This document shows positions 47,501 through 59,104 of a stretch of DNA of 64,000 nt, in pieces; positions within the stretch are counted from its first letter, which is position 1, and every line of letters begins with the position of its first letter. Position numbers and translations under genes: made by a program. The DNA comes from Corylus avellana. Its lineage: Eukaryota > Streptophyta > Magnoliopsida > Fagales > Betulaceae. The DNA lies in NCBI RefSeq assembly GCF_901000735.1, contig NC_081545.1, positions 3,082,583-3,146,582 on the forward strand, in the 5' to 3' direction. Under the pieces are notes generated by a model, which was given only the letters and a program-made list of their open reading frames with translations, had not been told where the DNA came from and did no database searches.

Positions 47501-48007
47501 AAGGGAGAACAAGCATCATCGGAAACATAGCAAGCAAGCTTGTGTGCTGGGTAATCAACTGCCAACAAAGAGAGCATGGTGTTTATGGTAATAATAGGAG
47601 GTTCTAGCACAGGATCTGCAGTTGTCACAAACATGTCCACTGAGGGAAGCTCAGTTACCCTATCAAGAAAAATCATAATTCAAAGTTATCAAACAATCAT
47701 GTCAAAAACATCACAGCACAAGTTTTCGATCATATACCGTCACATGAGGTGGTCAGGGGTTCGGTTTGTATTCTACAGGACTCCATTTGTTGTTGATGCT
47801 TTAATTTGGAACCAAGTGAAGGTGAAGGATGACTCGCATAGGAAGGCAAGGAGCCAAGTGAGGCCATGGTCGTTGAGGAAGAGAAGGCGATAAACAAGGA
47901 GAGAAAGGAGATCGAAGGAACAAGATTATGACATCAAAGGCTCTTTGTACGGTGTTTTTGCGCTGGATTCTTTCATATAAAGGGAGCTGAGAGTTGGGGT
48001 TGGCCAT
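44591..48007 (-). pseudogene. Csl gene E: CslB/CslH-type pseudogene
   Basis: All nine exons are recognisable (48007-47738, 47659-47332, 47223-47094, 46960-46844, about 46563-46351, about 46219-46104, 45920-45745, 45446-45095, 44998-44591) but the gene is heavily damaged. Exon 1 has a 4-nt insertion in the second membrane span. Exon 2 has TGG to TAG in the 'KLWVPFCKK' motif. Exon 3 has a 4-nt insertion. The exon 5 acceptor is GG. Exon 6 has lost its acceptor AG and one base in GIQG. Exon 7 has AAA-TAA after LIK. Exon 8 has a 1-nt insertion before the GC(A/G)PSGG motif and TAA for the second Q of QQKRW. Exon 9 has a 2-nt deletion in YTLSEYL and contains a 20-N gap (44625-44644). The first aspartate motif reads DDACS, as in G. 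It cannot encode an active enzyme. Confidence 0.9.
44625..44644. other. Assembly gap (20 N) inside exon 9 of gene E
   Basis: By comparison with the 549-nt exon 9 of the paralogues, about 159 nt should be here. The 20 N therefore understate the missing sequence, unless there is also a real deletion. Confidence 0.85.
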
Positions 48008-48058
48008 GGAGTAGACAGGAAGATAATGGTTTATGTGCTCCAAGGACTGAGCTCGTTA

Positions 48059-48065
48059 ATTTATA
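48059..48065 (-). promoter_or_regulatory. TATA box remnant of pseudogene E
   Basis: The minus strand reads TATAAAT about 52 bp upstream of the former start codon, in line with genes B and G. Confidence 0.4.
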
Positions 48066-48394
48066 TTGGACTAGGTTGTTAAGCAGCTGAGGTGGTGTCC
48101 TGGATACAGTCCCACTCACATACACGTATGTTCTGCCAGGATTGGTCCCATAGCTCTCATGGATGATCTTCATACCAATTTGTCATGTTTATTTTATATT
48201 AGCTTATGTGACATATTCTAATTAAGTATCTTTTTGGTTTTTAAAGTCGCTAACATAAAAAATCACTTAAAACACGTTGTGTAAGCGAGTCTGAAATGGA
48301 TGTCAAGAGTAACAAGAGCCGACTCAATAGAGTTTGAGGCCTAAGACTACAAATTTAAATAGGGCCTTTTATATATTTAAATAATAAAATTCAA

Positions 48395-48426
<32 letters not shown>

Positions 48427-48742
48427 TATTGTTATTTGAAACCTTATTCTAGGATTTACATCTGACTCAACAAATATTAGTTAGAATTTAACTAAAATAC
48501 ACATTTTTTTATTTTTTGATAATTTTCCATTGCGTAGATCCCCAAAATTTATATAAAATAAAAAAATTAATTGGCTCGATCTGATCATACAACCGAGTGT
48601 GAAGTTATGACCATTTGAAGCTTTAGGATTTTTTATGCAAAAAGATATGAAATGGATGCTAGTTATTTTTTTTATCCCCTTTTACATTGGATTTTTATGT
48701 TTTTTTTTTTTTAAAAAAAAATAAATAAAAAAAATACAAATC

Positions 48743-48862
48743 TTTTTTTTTTTTTTTTTTTTACACGTCGTCACAATAAAAAGAGGAAAATGGAAAGAAG
48801 AATCCGAACTAATGATCTCCGCTTTATGAGGAGTAGTCCCCGGCCAATTAAATTTCCCCTCG
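48743..48862 (-). mobile_element. Decayed tRNA-derived SINE (second copy about 49033-49142)
   Basis: A T run, then 'ttacacgtcgtcac', 'gaatccgaactaatgatct' and 'ggccaattaaatttcccctc' follow the same order as the intact minus-strand SINE at 41700-41808. A second copy, with 'gaattcgaactaataactc' and 'aaccgattaagttacccctc', is at about 49033-49142. The two lie in partly duplicated flanks ('ttatgcaatgccatgaagag' occurs after each). Confidence 0.6.
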
Positions 48863-49335
48863 TAAACCGTTGGAGTACGTTATGCAATGCCATGAAGAGG
48901 TGAAGCTTTAGGATTTTTTTTTATGCAAAAAGATATGAAATGGATGCTAGTTATATTTTATTCCCTTTTATTTTGGAGTTTTATTTATTTTTTTTTTAAT
49001 AATAAAACAAAAATTCTTGGGGTTATATGTTATTTTTTATTTTTTGACATATCCTCATAGAAAAATGAGAAGGAGAATTCGAACTAATAACTCATGCTTC
49101 ATGGGAGATAGTTCCCAACCGATTAAGTTACCCCTCGAGGACCATTGAAAGTTATATGTTATGCAATGCCATGAAGAGGTAAAACACGAATACATGATTC
49201 TTTTGACTTTATTTTTTGTAACTTTGTTTCTTGGCGGCACTTGAAAGATATTAATCATGAGTTATATACGTCTTGGTTGGACTATTGTGATTAACCATAT
49301 ATATATCTTAAACAATTCTCACGTATTATTTTATA

Positions 49336-49675
49336 GGGAAAAATTCACTTTACCCCCCTGAAGTTTCAGGAGTTTTTCAATTTGAACCCCAAAGTTTAAA
49401 AAGTGGCAATGTACCCTCCCAATGTTTCAAAAAATTTCAATTTAAACCTTCCGTTAATAATTTCCGTTAAATTGGATGGAAATCTCTAAAATTACATAAC
49501 TACCCTCAGGCTTTTTAAAAAAAAATTTCTGTCCAATTTAACGGAAATTGTAACGGAAGATTTAAATTGAAAATTTTTGAAACATTAGGAGGGTACATTG
49601 CCACTTTTTAAACTTTGAAGTTCAAATTAATTGAAAAACCCTTGAAACTTCAGGGAGGTAAAGTGGATTTTCCCA
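49336..49675. mobile_element. MULE-type MITE with perfect 9-bp TSD and paralogous empty site
   Basis: Inverted ends GGGAAAAATTCACTTTACC and 'ggtaaagtggattttccca' with long mirrored arms (about 130 bp, for example 'gtggcaatgtaccctcccaa'/'ggagggtacattgccac'). TSD TATTTTATA at 49327-49335 and 49676-49684. The duplicated copy at about 56846-56852 reads straight through without the element. Confidence 0.88.
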
Positions 49676-50079
49676 TATTTTATATGTTAACTCGTGGCTT
49701 AAATCCTTGTTTCTTTTTAGGTTAGGATTCCTTTGCCAATCGGCTGGTTTTATTTTGTATTCAATACAAAACCGGACCGATCGAGCTAGCTTAACCCTAG
49801 CTGTCACACCCATGACCCAACCGACTTAATTGATGATGTTTGAAGCCGCAGACAAGCAAAGTCTAAACTAAAATACCATCATAATCACACTGATCATAAT
49901 CGTAAGGTTACGGCCATATCTGTGGAAGAAGTCATGCCTAAGAAGGAGTCCACTGAGAGTTCAACGACAGGGTGATGATGAAGACTACTACTATTGTTTA
50001 TCTTTGATAGATAATTTGGTTAGGACATATGATTTGGATTTGGATTTGGATGTACTAGTTGATTGAGATTGGGTAGAAT

Positions 50080-50235
50080 AGTAATGTTACAAGTCTCTCT
50101 TGTATCCCTCCAAAAATGATGTGGCTCTTAAATTTACTATTGAGTTTGTGATTGATCATTATTGAATTTTCATCAAATTGTGATTTTAAAAGTCACATCA
50201 TTTTTGAAGTGATACAAGAGAGACTTCTAGAATTG
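50080..50235. mobile_element. Small MITE, 'GAGTAATGCTA' family (copy 4; copy 5 at about 50860-51025)
   Basis: 'agtaatgttacaagtctctc' is mirrored by 'gagagacttctagaatt', with inner 'gatgtggctcttaaa' and 'gattttaaaagtcacatcat'. A further, more diverged member lies at about 50860-51025 ('gtagcttttaaaatcacaat'). Confidence 0.6.
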
Positions 50236-51229
50236 AATTGAACTTCAATACCATGCGCGCTATTGAGAAATTGACTTAATGGTCCTTCATAATGCTGAAA
50301 GACTGAAATTTTATTAATACTTCAAAGCTAAATTTAAAAATATTATAGACATGCCTTTATATAGGCTAAGTTTGAGAGTACTGGCGATTTTCAAAGGAGG
50401 GAAAGAGGAAGGGGGAAAGAAGACATCCAAGTAGAATATTGGGTAGTGATTGTGGTTGAGGGGTTGGGTGTAAATTTAGAACAAAGATGAGTGATCGAGT
50501 TAAGGGAACGAGTAATGAATTGATGGTAATTAATTAGCATGTATGACATGCGGTTTATTTTGGTATGTAAGATGAATTGAACTGATCAGATGGTAAAATG
50601 TAGTGACAATGGAATTAATAGATTTGAAGGATATGTATATGGCAAATTTAAAATTGATATAACAACTTGGTTATAATGTCCCCAACTTTCTTTGGGAAAT
50701 TTCAAAATCTGTAAAGTATCCTAATTTACATATGTATATAATTAAGCCACATCTTTCGTTCATGTACTTATTAAATAGGCATACATTGACAATATTCAGG
50801 AAGCTAGGGACCTTATCTCTCACTATTGAGATCATGTACAAAAGTAATAATAGATGTCATCTTTGTATCTCTTTTGTGTCAACTCAAAACTTATGTAGCT
50901 TTTAAAATCACAATTTGATCGAAATTCAATAATGATCTATAACAAATCTAATAATAATTTTAAAAGGTATATCGATTTTGGGTAGAAACAAGGAAGACAT
51001 GAGGGTGACATCTATCATTGCTCTAGGTACAATGCCTGGTTGTGATTTGTGCAAGAGAAATGATATTTAGTATCTCCCATACTTCATTTTTGAAAATCAA
51101 CCATTAAATCTGTAGGATCCATAGATCGAGGTGTTTCTGCCAACACAACCACCCCTTCCTTTCTCTCTCTCTCTCTCTTTTTTCCTAATTTTTGTTATAT
51201 ATATTTTTAAGTGATATGCCAATATGGAG

Positions 51230-51771
51230 AACATTTACCGGCTCATATGCATCTCAAGATGTTGCCGATGAAAGGAGTAATATGATTTGGCAAGAAGGGA
51301 AAGTTCAGTCCAAATGGTCGGACCCTTTCAAGTGATAGGGATTGTTAGCTTGGTGGCGTATAGAGTTGAATTGCCGCATAGATCTACATGTCACAGTTGC
51401 GAAAGTGCATACATGATCCTTCATACATTATCAATTTCGAGCCTCTTGATATGAAAGCTAACTTGACATATGAAGAGCTTTGGTGCAAATTTTGGATCGC
51501 AAGGAGCAACAGCTTAGATCAAGGACCATTCCATTAGTCCAAGTTTTATGGCGAAACTATGGAGTGGAAGAAGCTTCATGGGAGCTTGAGCAGGATATGC
51601 AAGATCAATAGCCACATTCTTTCAAGTAAACCCAGGTATGAACATACTTTATAATTTTATCCAAGTACATTTTTTTTACTTGAACGCATATCTTGGTTGT
51701 GAGCATGTTTGCGAGGTAAGACTTAAATTTCAAGGACAAAATTTTTATAAGAAGAGAGGGATGTAGTACGC
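51230..51771 (+). mobile_element. Ty3/gypsy pol 3'-end remnant
   Basis: The frame 51486-51611 reads QILDRKEQQLRSRTIPLVQ and continues VLWRNYGVEEASWELEQDM to a stop, the characteristic chromodomain-region end of plant Ty3/gypsy chromovirus-like polyproteins. Upstream, in another frame, is 'NFEPLDMKANLTYEEL', the preceding segment of the same protein. A purine tract (AAGAAGAGAGGGA, about 51759-51771) follows, and an LTR-like TGTAGTACGC begins at 51772. The rest of the element is missing. Confidence 0.7.
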
Positions 51772-52962
51772 AAGAAAATATTTAATGGGTTTGTTACGAT
51801 TAAATAAAAATAAGATGGATTAGTATAGCAAAATCACACTTGAAAATTTAATGGAAAAATTCTATTAAGTTTATCATGATTAAATATAATATTATAGGTT
51901 AGTGTGGTAAAATAATATAAGATGGTTCTATTCTTATAATATTATGTGTCTTAGTGTGTAACCCAAAGGACAAGGAAAATTGGCATTATTGGGCATACAC
52001 ATAGCAACTCAAGAAAAGAAAATAAAGGTGACAATATAAGTCCCAAGTGTGAGTTAAATCTTTAAAGTCCAATTTACTTTTACATTCATTTAAGCTAGAG
52101 AGGCATTTTTGACTTTTTCATTACTAAATGAAGAACCATATTAGGTAAACCCTTTTGGTGTTTAAACCCTAGGTTTATTAATTGTTTGTATTAATTGCGT
52201 TTAGAATTTTAATTAACCCTATATTTTCTATCGATTCCATAGATAATGGTGTTTAGGTACTAAAGTGTTGTGCGACAATTAAGATTATGTTATAGATGTG
52301 AATTTAATAAAGTTAATTGTGTAATGTTAAATTGCAATCATACGTAAGTTTGGGGGATCATTTTTAATGGTCATGGATTTGCAAGTATATTACTTATTGA
52401 GGATGATACTACGTTTTTTATGCTTTAATGATTTAATATTCTAATGTTTCGCAAGTGTTTTACTTAGTAAACGAAAAAAATTTTGAAAGGTATTGAAAGC
52501 ACAATATGAATGTTTTATTCGAGCTGATATGTTATGATAATAAATGTTTTATGATTACTTATGACTTTACATGTTTTAAGATATGCTTATCAATTGTGTT
52601 GAAGAAATGATGATGAATGTAGCATGAATATGAAACATAAGAAAAGATTGTTTTAATGCATATTTCATGATCATGAATACGTACAAGGATAAATAAATGA
52701 GTATAAGAGATTAAAGTATTGGGGCTTTTTCCCTGGATTACTGATCGAGCATTCTCTCACAGCTGAAAGAATCAATCCCTAGTATTACACCAAGGGATCA
52801 ATCCCTGGGGGGCCAACCCTCAATGTTGTTGTCCTAAGAATGTTATGGGTGACCAATTCACAAGTTATTGATTAAGCATACTCTCACAGTTAAAGGGACC
52901 ATTTCCTCATGATGATCTATGTATGTTAAGCGAAGGATATCCTAAACAGCTATCGGGAACAA
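51772..52962 (+). mobile_element. Probable 3' LTR of the gypsy remnant
   Basis: Starts TGTAGTACGC directly after the purine tract and runs through A/T-rich DNA with 'gggatcaatccctggggggc' motifs. The right boundary is inferred from where homology to 33960 (E/F duplication) begins. Length and end are uncertain. Confidence 0.45.
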
Positions 52963-53063
52963 GTTCTTAGAGTGACATGATGAGAAAAAAAATGGAATGA
53001 ATGAAACATATGAAAGCATGCATGCATTGCATAGTTTATGTTGATGTTTATACAATGTGATTT
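52963..53063. repeat. E/F segmental duplication, partner copy with empty site
   Basis: Matches 33960-34035 joined directly to 40590 onward. The undisturbed 'gcattgcatagtttatgttg' (about 53025-53044) is the empty site for the copia insertion in the other copy. Confidence 0.8.
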
Positions 53064-53068
53064 ACCAG

Positions 53069-55001
53069 TGTTAAGAGTATATTTGATATTATTTTAGGGT
53101 TATTATGTTTCCTTATATATTATAGGTTTCTTGCTTATTACTCCTAACCACTCTATATATAGAGGTCACTATAATCATATTACTTACACAATCATAATAG
53201 AAGAAATGTAGTCTTATATGCTTCTGCTCTCTCTTTCTCCTCTCTCTTTTTCTTCCGCTTCTAATATATTATCCAATATATTTAACATGGTATCAGAGCC
53301 ACCTTCCGTGGCCTTCAATAAACGTCATTGACGTTTTCCGGCTCTCCCTCCAGCGACCTCCCAATTCCGGTCGTCGGCGCCTTGCCAAGCGGTTTTTCGC
53401 TCACAATCCGGCGCTCCCTCCGGCAACCTTCCAAATCAGGTCATCGGCGCGCCGCCAAGCGATTTTCCACTCAAAATCTCTTCCACTCCTTTAGATCTAC
53501 AGATCTGTGGAAAATCTGCAGCCATCGGCCCTCCGAGCTCCTCCGGCAATTTCTGCCATAGCCAATTGTGCCGCCACCGTGACTCCTATCAGCCAAATAA
53601 CCACCAAAAGTGGTGTCTCGGCCCCAGAACGGTGGATCTATGCAATCTCAGTTTATTCCAGCATTGAACGCATTTCCACGCTTCGCCCTCAGAAACTGCC
53701 GTCTCTCCAACACGCCTCCACGTGCCTCCACCCATGCTGGATCTTCGTGGTTCTTGCTCCGTTCGGTAGATTGGTCGCTGCTGATCCCAAATCCGTCGAG
53801 ATCGCCGCCATTGGACAACCGACGCACTGCCACGCTCAGGCAAGGGCTACTGCACGTGGGCTTCACGCGCGCACGCGTGGCACGCACCAGTCAACCCTCC
53901 TCGCGCATTTGAAACACGCGCCTCAAGCGGCCGTCAGCCTTGGCTCGTGCTTCCCTCTCTCCTCATCTGCCACGTGTCCTCCAGATGTGCCGCCACGTCA
54001 GCTGTAATTTTTCTGCCATGTGTTAGTTTTCGAGAAAAAAAAAATCACTACAATCCGGATCCAACCATTTTCGACAGAATCCAAAACCAGTTCCAACAGG
54101 GTCATCGGGCTAAATCGGATTTCCACAACCCGGTCCAATACAGGTTCCTAAACCGGGTCACCGAGTCAAGCTCTCTTCAACCCAATCCAAAACTGGTTCC
54201 AACCGGGTCATCGGATCTCCACAACCCGGTCCAATACCGGTTCCTAAGCCAGGTCCCGAAGTCAAGCTCTCCAAACCAGTCCAAAATTGTCAACCCGATT
54301 CATCGGGTTAAACCCGGTTCATATAATTTTCGAGTCAACCATTTTAATGCTCCATGGGTTTTGGCCATCTTTGGCCCATTTAACCGGCCCAATTGATTCA
54401 ATTTCTTCCAGACTTCAAGCCCAATTTCTTCAAGGCTTCAACCCAACCAGCAGCCACCCTCAGCCACCTACTGCCACTGCCAACCGCCACACCGGCCACC
54501 TCCGGCGACTTTTCCGACGATTACCAAAAAAAAAAAAAAAAATCCCTTCTTTTTTTTCTAAACTCAATAGCTTGAGTTTGAGGGGGGATATTGGAGTATT
54601 TGAGAAATTACCTGAATCCAAGATTTTCAACCCAACGGGTTAGAGCAGGGTTCTACCGCTGCCAGCCTCCGGCCGCCCAACTCCGGCCACAACTCCGGCA
54701 ACTTTTCCGGCACCAAAAAAAAATAAAAAAATCTTCTTCTTTATATTTCCAACCTCAATTTTATAAATTGAGTTTGAGGGGGGATGTTAAGAGTATATTT
54801 AATATCATTCTAGGGTTATTATGTTTCCTTATATATTCTAGGTTTTTTGCTTATCACTCCTAGCCTCTCTATGTATAGAGGTCACTGTAATCATATTACT
54901 TACACAATCATAATAGAAGATATATAGTCTTATATGATTCCACTCTCTCTCTTCTCTCTCTCTTTCTTCCGCTTCTAATATATTATCCAGTATATTTAAC
55001 A
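53069..55001 (+). mobile_element. Non-autonomous LTR retrotransposon
   Basis: LTRs 53069-53287 (219 bp) and 54785-55001 (217 bp), both TGTTAAGAGTATATTT...TATATTTAACA. Primer-binding site TGGTATCAGAGCC from 53288, polypurine tract TTGAGGGGGGA before the 3' LTR. TSD ACCAG (53064-53068) / ACTAG (55002-55006), one mismatch; the paralogue at 40619-40623 reads ATTAG with no insertion. The 1.5-kb interior is unusually GC- and Pro/Ser-codon-rich, with overlapping short open frames (53328-54007) but no gag, protease, integrase or reverse transcriptase. A second copy of the purine tract occurs inside at about 54570-54584. Confidence 0.85.
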
Positions 55002-55006
55002 ACTAG

Positions 55007-55242
55007 GTATTTCATACTAGAAGTTTCTATATGCATATATATGTTTCTAGATTGGGAAGTGGAACATGTGTATACACTTACAACTAGATGCATAAGACGC
55101 TTTTGTACAAGTTCTTGCTTAAATATGCCCATATACTTATGTTTAGCTTGATGCAGTGGAATGTATGTACGTATATATATGTGTATAGTTGGGTTGTATA
55201 TATGGTATATATATGGGTTTTTATGTATATATTTCCAAGCGC

Positions 55243-55283
<41 letters not shown>

Positions 55284-55463
55284 TTATGTTTTAAGGATTT
55301 TCTTTACAGTGTTTACATTATCAACTACAAAATGCTTTAACGTACGTACGTTTTGAGCCTGCATGCACGCACCCACCATTCATGAATGGGTAGCACAAAA
55401 TATATATAGCTTGTGAATGAAAAATAAGTGAATAAACATATAAGAATGAATCTGATCCTTTAA
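55007..55463. repeat. E/F segmental duplication, partner of 40619-41279
   Basis: Shares 'ggtatttcatactagaagtt', 'tgcataagacgcttttgtac' and 'aaacatataagaatgaatct' with the E side. Contains a (TA)n tract near 55246-55281. Confidence 0.8.
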
Positions 55464-55528
55464 TAAATTTTGTTTAAAATTAATAAAAAAACATGGCCTA
55501 AAAAGTAATTGCATGCCTAACCAAGGGC

Positions 55529-56160
55529 TCAACCCACAAGGGTCTTTCTAGACAAGTACAGAAAAGGTAATGCCAAAGAAGTTGACTTGCATATGGTAGA
55601 CATGGGAATCCCATGCTTCCCTTTCCCAAATATCCCTTTGAAAAATGGCCAGAAGTATTGCAACAATAACACAAAACACAATAACTCCCCTAACCCTGAC
55701 CCATGCCCATCATCAGCTGGTGGTTGCAACTTGAACAAGATCACAACAAGTGCAGTTAAGTGTAACAGCAAAATGGTTGTGCCTAGCACAAAAAATGGGG
55801 ACTCGTCGAAGGTGAACCTACCAGCATTATCATCATTGGAAGCATCACTAGATTGGACTTTTTTTGTCACTTCAAAGGCTGTCTCTGATATTCCTAAGAG
55901 CTTGAGTATGACACTCAAAAATCCGAAGAAACATGTAGTCATGGTGGTAATTCTTGCCATTCTTTGGTTATTCCACCAAGCTCAAACTGACTGGCCAATT
56001 CGTAGCTACTCGGATAAAGTATATAAGTTATAAATGACGAAGAGAGCAACTAGTATATAGAAGGCTGGTGCTTCAAACTACAAACACATATTATATGCTT
56101 TTAAACAGAATAATAAATATATGAAATAGATTTTGAATAAATTATTGTTCATGAGCTTAT
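55529..56160 (-). pseudogene. Csl gene F: orphan last exon of a CslB/CslH-type gene
   Basis: Exon 9 (56077-55529, 549 nt) is complete and open. It encodes the C-terminal membrane block ending TLVG-stop, with an acceptor AG at its 5' edge. About 80 bp of the adjoining intron follow, then homology ends at about 56160 before exon 8. From about 56520 the sequence matches the region upstream of gene E (48540 onward), so exons 1-8 and the promoter are gone by one deletion. With no catalytic domain it cannot be an enzyme; an open frame here is only a leftover. Confidence 0.85.
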
Positions 56161-57523
56161 TCAATATGCATATCTTACTCTGTTGCAATTTCCATTTTGA
56201 AATTAAGATTGAATGACATTTCACAAGTCTTGAAAACGTTTTCAAATGTTTCAGTCAAAATTATGGATTAACTACTTTCTAGTTTCTACTATGTATATCA
56301 TGTATATCCATATTGCCTACATACGAACATAGGAGCACTTCTCATGTAGTCTTTATCACAATTTTCAACTTACATGACCTAATTTTTCAATAAGCGCTCA
56401 ATGGCTTGTTACTTGTATCAGAAACATTTATTGATATTTAGTGACCTTAATATAAGAAATTGATAGTTTTTTAATTTTGAAAGGTAATTACAAAAGCGAT
56501 GGAAGTTAAGAGGGATTAAGTAAAATTTTCCCAAAAACTAATTAGCTCCAATTGAACAACCGAGTGTAAAGTTATGACCATTTGAAGCTTTAAGATTTTT
56601 TTTGTGCAAAAAAGATATGAAATGTATGTTAGTTATTTTTTATGCCCCTTTATTTGGATTTTTATGTTTTTATTTTTTTAATTACTTGGAGAGGTAAAAC
56701 ATGAATACACAGGATTCTTTAATTTTTATTTTTATTTTTTTGTAACTTTGTATCTTGGCGGCACTTTGAAAGATATTATTGATGATATATGCCTTCGTTG
56801 GACTATTGTTATTAACCATGTATCTTAAACAATTCTCACGTATTATTTATGTTAACTCGTGGCATAATTCCTTGTTTCTTTTTAGGTTTGGATTCCTTTT
56901 GTCGGCTGTTTTTATTTTGTATTAATTCAACACAAAACCAGGCCGAGCTTACGGACTTTATAAATATATAATTGGCCTTTGATGATGTTAGAAGGTCTAG
57001 AAGGTCCAGCAGCTGCCCATCATAATCACACTATTTTAAGCTCACGGCCTTGTCTGTGGAAGAAGTCATATTTCTCACCCTACAGCTCGGCAACCGCTAA
57101 CATATTTAATTATCTATTTCATGGTATCATCGAATGTTCGTTCTTCGAGGTTCAAACGTTTGTTCTTCTGAGTTAGAAGTACCTTAAAAATCACCATTAA
57201 ATCCTATTTTCATGCAATAATAATCCTAGCTCCTACATATATATCACAAAAGTCCTAGAATATTAAAGTATACCATACACGCATTGATCAAAATCATTAT
57301 ATTATAAGCACTTAACAACCGTTTAATCTGGCACACAAATCCCAACATACAAATTCTAATGTTCCCATGCACGATTCATTTTCCATAAAGCAACTTATTT
57401 AAAAAATCACATGTTTTCTCTTAACAAACAACTAATCATACTTTATGTACAACTTAAACAATAAAATATGCATAAAAACCAAGAGGTTAAAGATGAGTTA
57501 CTCTTAGGTGGGAGAACAAGGGC
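56161..57523. other. Deletion scar and upstream remnant of F, then intergenic to gene G
   Basis: About 56161-56520 has no match elsewhere that I can see. About 56520-57080 is the copy of 48500-49950. About 57090-57520 shows nothing recognisable. Confidence 0.6.
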
Positions 57524-59073
57524 TCAACGGATAGTGGTCTTTCTACACAAGTGCAGAAAAAGTAATGTCAAAGCAACTGACTTGAATATGGTGGACATGG
57601 GAATTCCATGCTTCCCTTTCCCAAACAGCCCTTTCAAAAATGGCCAGAAGCATAGCACCAACCACACACTACACAACACCTCTCCTAACCCTGACCCATG
57701 CCCATCATGAGCCGGTGGTTGCAACTTGAAGAAGATGGCAATGAGTGCAGTCAAGTGTAGCAGCAAAATGGTTGTGCCAGGCACAAAAATTGGGGACTCG
57801 TCGAAGGTGAACCTGCCAGCATTATCATCATTTGCAACATCACTAGATTGGTCTTTTTTTGTCACCTCAAAGACTGTCTCTGATATTCCTAAAAGCTTGA
57901 ACATGACACTCAAAAATCCGAAAAAACATGCATTCATGCTGATAATTCTTGCCATTCTTTGGTTATTCCACCAAGCTCGGATTGACTGGCCAGTTCGTAG
58001 GTACTCGGATAAAGTGTATAGGTTGTAAATGACAAAGACAGCAACTAGTACATAGAATGCTGGTTCTTGGACCTAGAAACGCATATTATAAGCTATATAT
58101 TAAAATGAATAATATATGTATGAAATAGATTTTGACTATGTTATTGTTCATGAGCTTCACCTCACCTTTGGCAAGAAGAAAGAGTTGGTGATGATACAAT
58201 ACGCTGGAAGAGTAGCATAGCATAACTCAGGAATGCTGCGTAGCCCCCACAAGAACATCCACAAATAGACCAAGCACTGCCTAAGTTGGAGCTTCCCGAA
58301 GAGGGTGGCAAATATGGGACAATTTTTGCTTAATAGAATTTCAAGCAAGCCCGTGGCCCACCTCTTCTGTTGGGTCATTGCGGAAGAACCACCACCGGAA
58401 CCACACCCTAAAAAGGCTGGAGGGTCAGGTGTGCAATAGACTGACCTCCAACCCCTTCTCTGGATTGATAGTCCAGTTAAGACATCTTCTGTCATCGATC
58501 CATATCTCATACCCAACTAAATTGGGACAACCACAAACATATTATAATAATTAATTACTAGATAATTAATGACCAGAGTCTAATAATATATTATATAATA
58601 TATGAAAAACTAAAATTACGAACACAAAAGAAAAAGGACATGTGTGTGTTTATATATATATATATGGGTGAAGTAAAACAATTTATTTTTTTTTTGCATT
58701 AAAATATTAAAAAAAAAAAATTTCCTGCACGGCGTGCTAACCACGCCGTGTGCTCTGAATCACGACTCTATATATATATATATGAAATGGCAAAAACAAG
58801 TTATATTTTGGGGAAATTTCACTTACCCCCTCAAACTTTCGCGCTTTTTGCAGACACCTCTACATTGTTCAAAAACTCTCACTTTAATGTATCTAACTTT
58901 CTTTTCCTTCCACTTTGCCCATTTCATTAGGATTTTCTGTGAAATCCTAATTGAGGAGTGTGAAATTATAATTTTGTCCTTATTTTTTATTAAAAAATAA
59001 TTTTTTTAAAAATAATTTTGACCTATAGGTTTACTCGTGGATCTAACCCACCCGTATTGTGACCCACATGTCA

Positions 59074-59104
<31 letters not shown>

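Larger units (their letters stand above)
48500..49950. repeat. Upstream region of E, duplicated as 56520-57080 upstream of F
   Basis: Shared stretches include 'gttatgaccatttgaagctt', 'gcaaaaagatatgaaatg', 'cttaaacaattctcacgtat', 'ccttgtttctttttaggtt' and 'tctgtggaagaagtcat'. The copy here is longer because of SINE-like insertions (48743-48862, about 49033-49142), a local duplication and a MITE (49336-49675). Confidence 0.8.

Noticed and set aside
53328..54007. Overlapping 77-166-aa frames in a GC-rich region, considered as a cellular gene
   Set aside because: They lie between paired LTRs and next to a primer-binding site, overlap in several frames, and show no domain. Treated as the interior of a non-autonomous element.
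55529..55960. Orphan exon 9 of gene F as a small functional membrane protein
   Set aside because: The frame is open but has no promoter, start context or upstream exons; more simply a deletion remnant.
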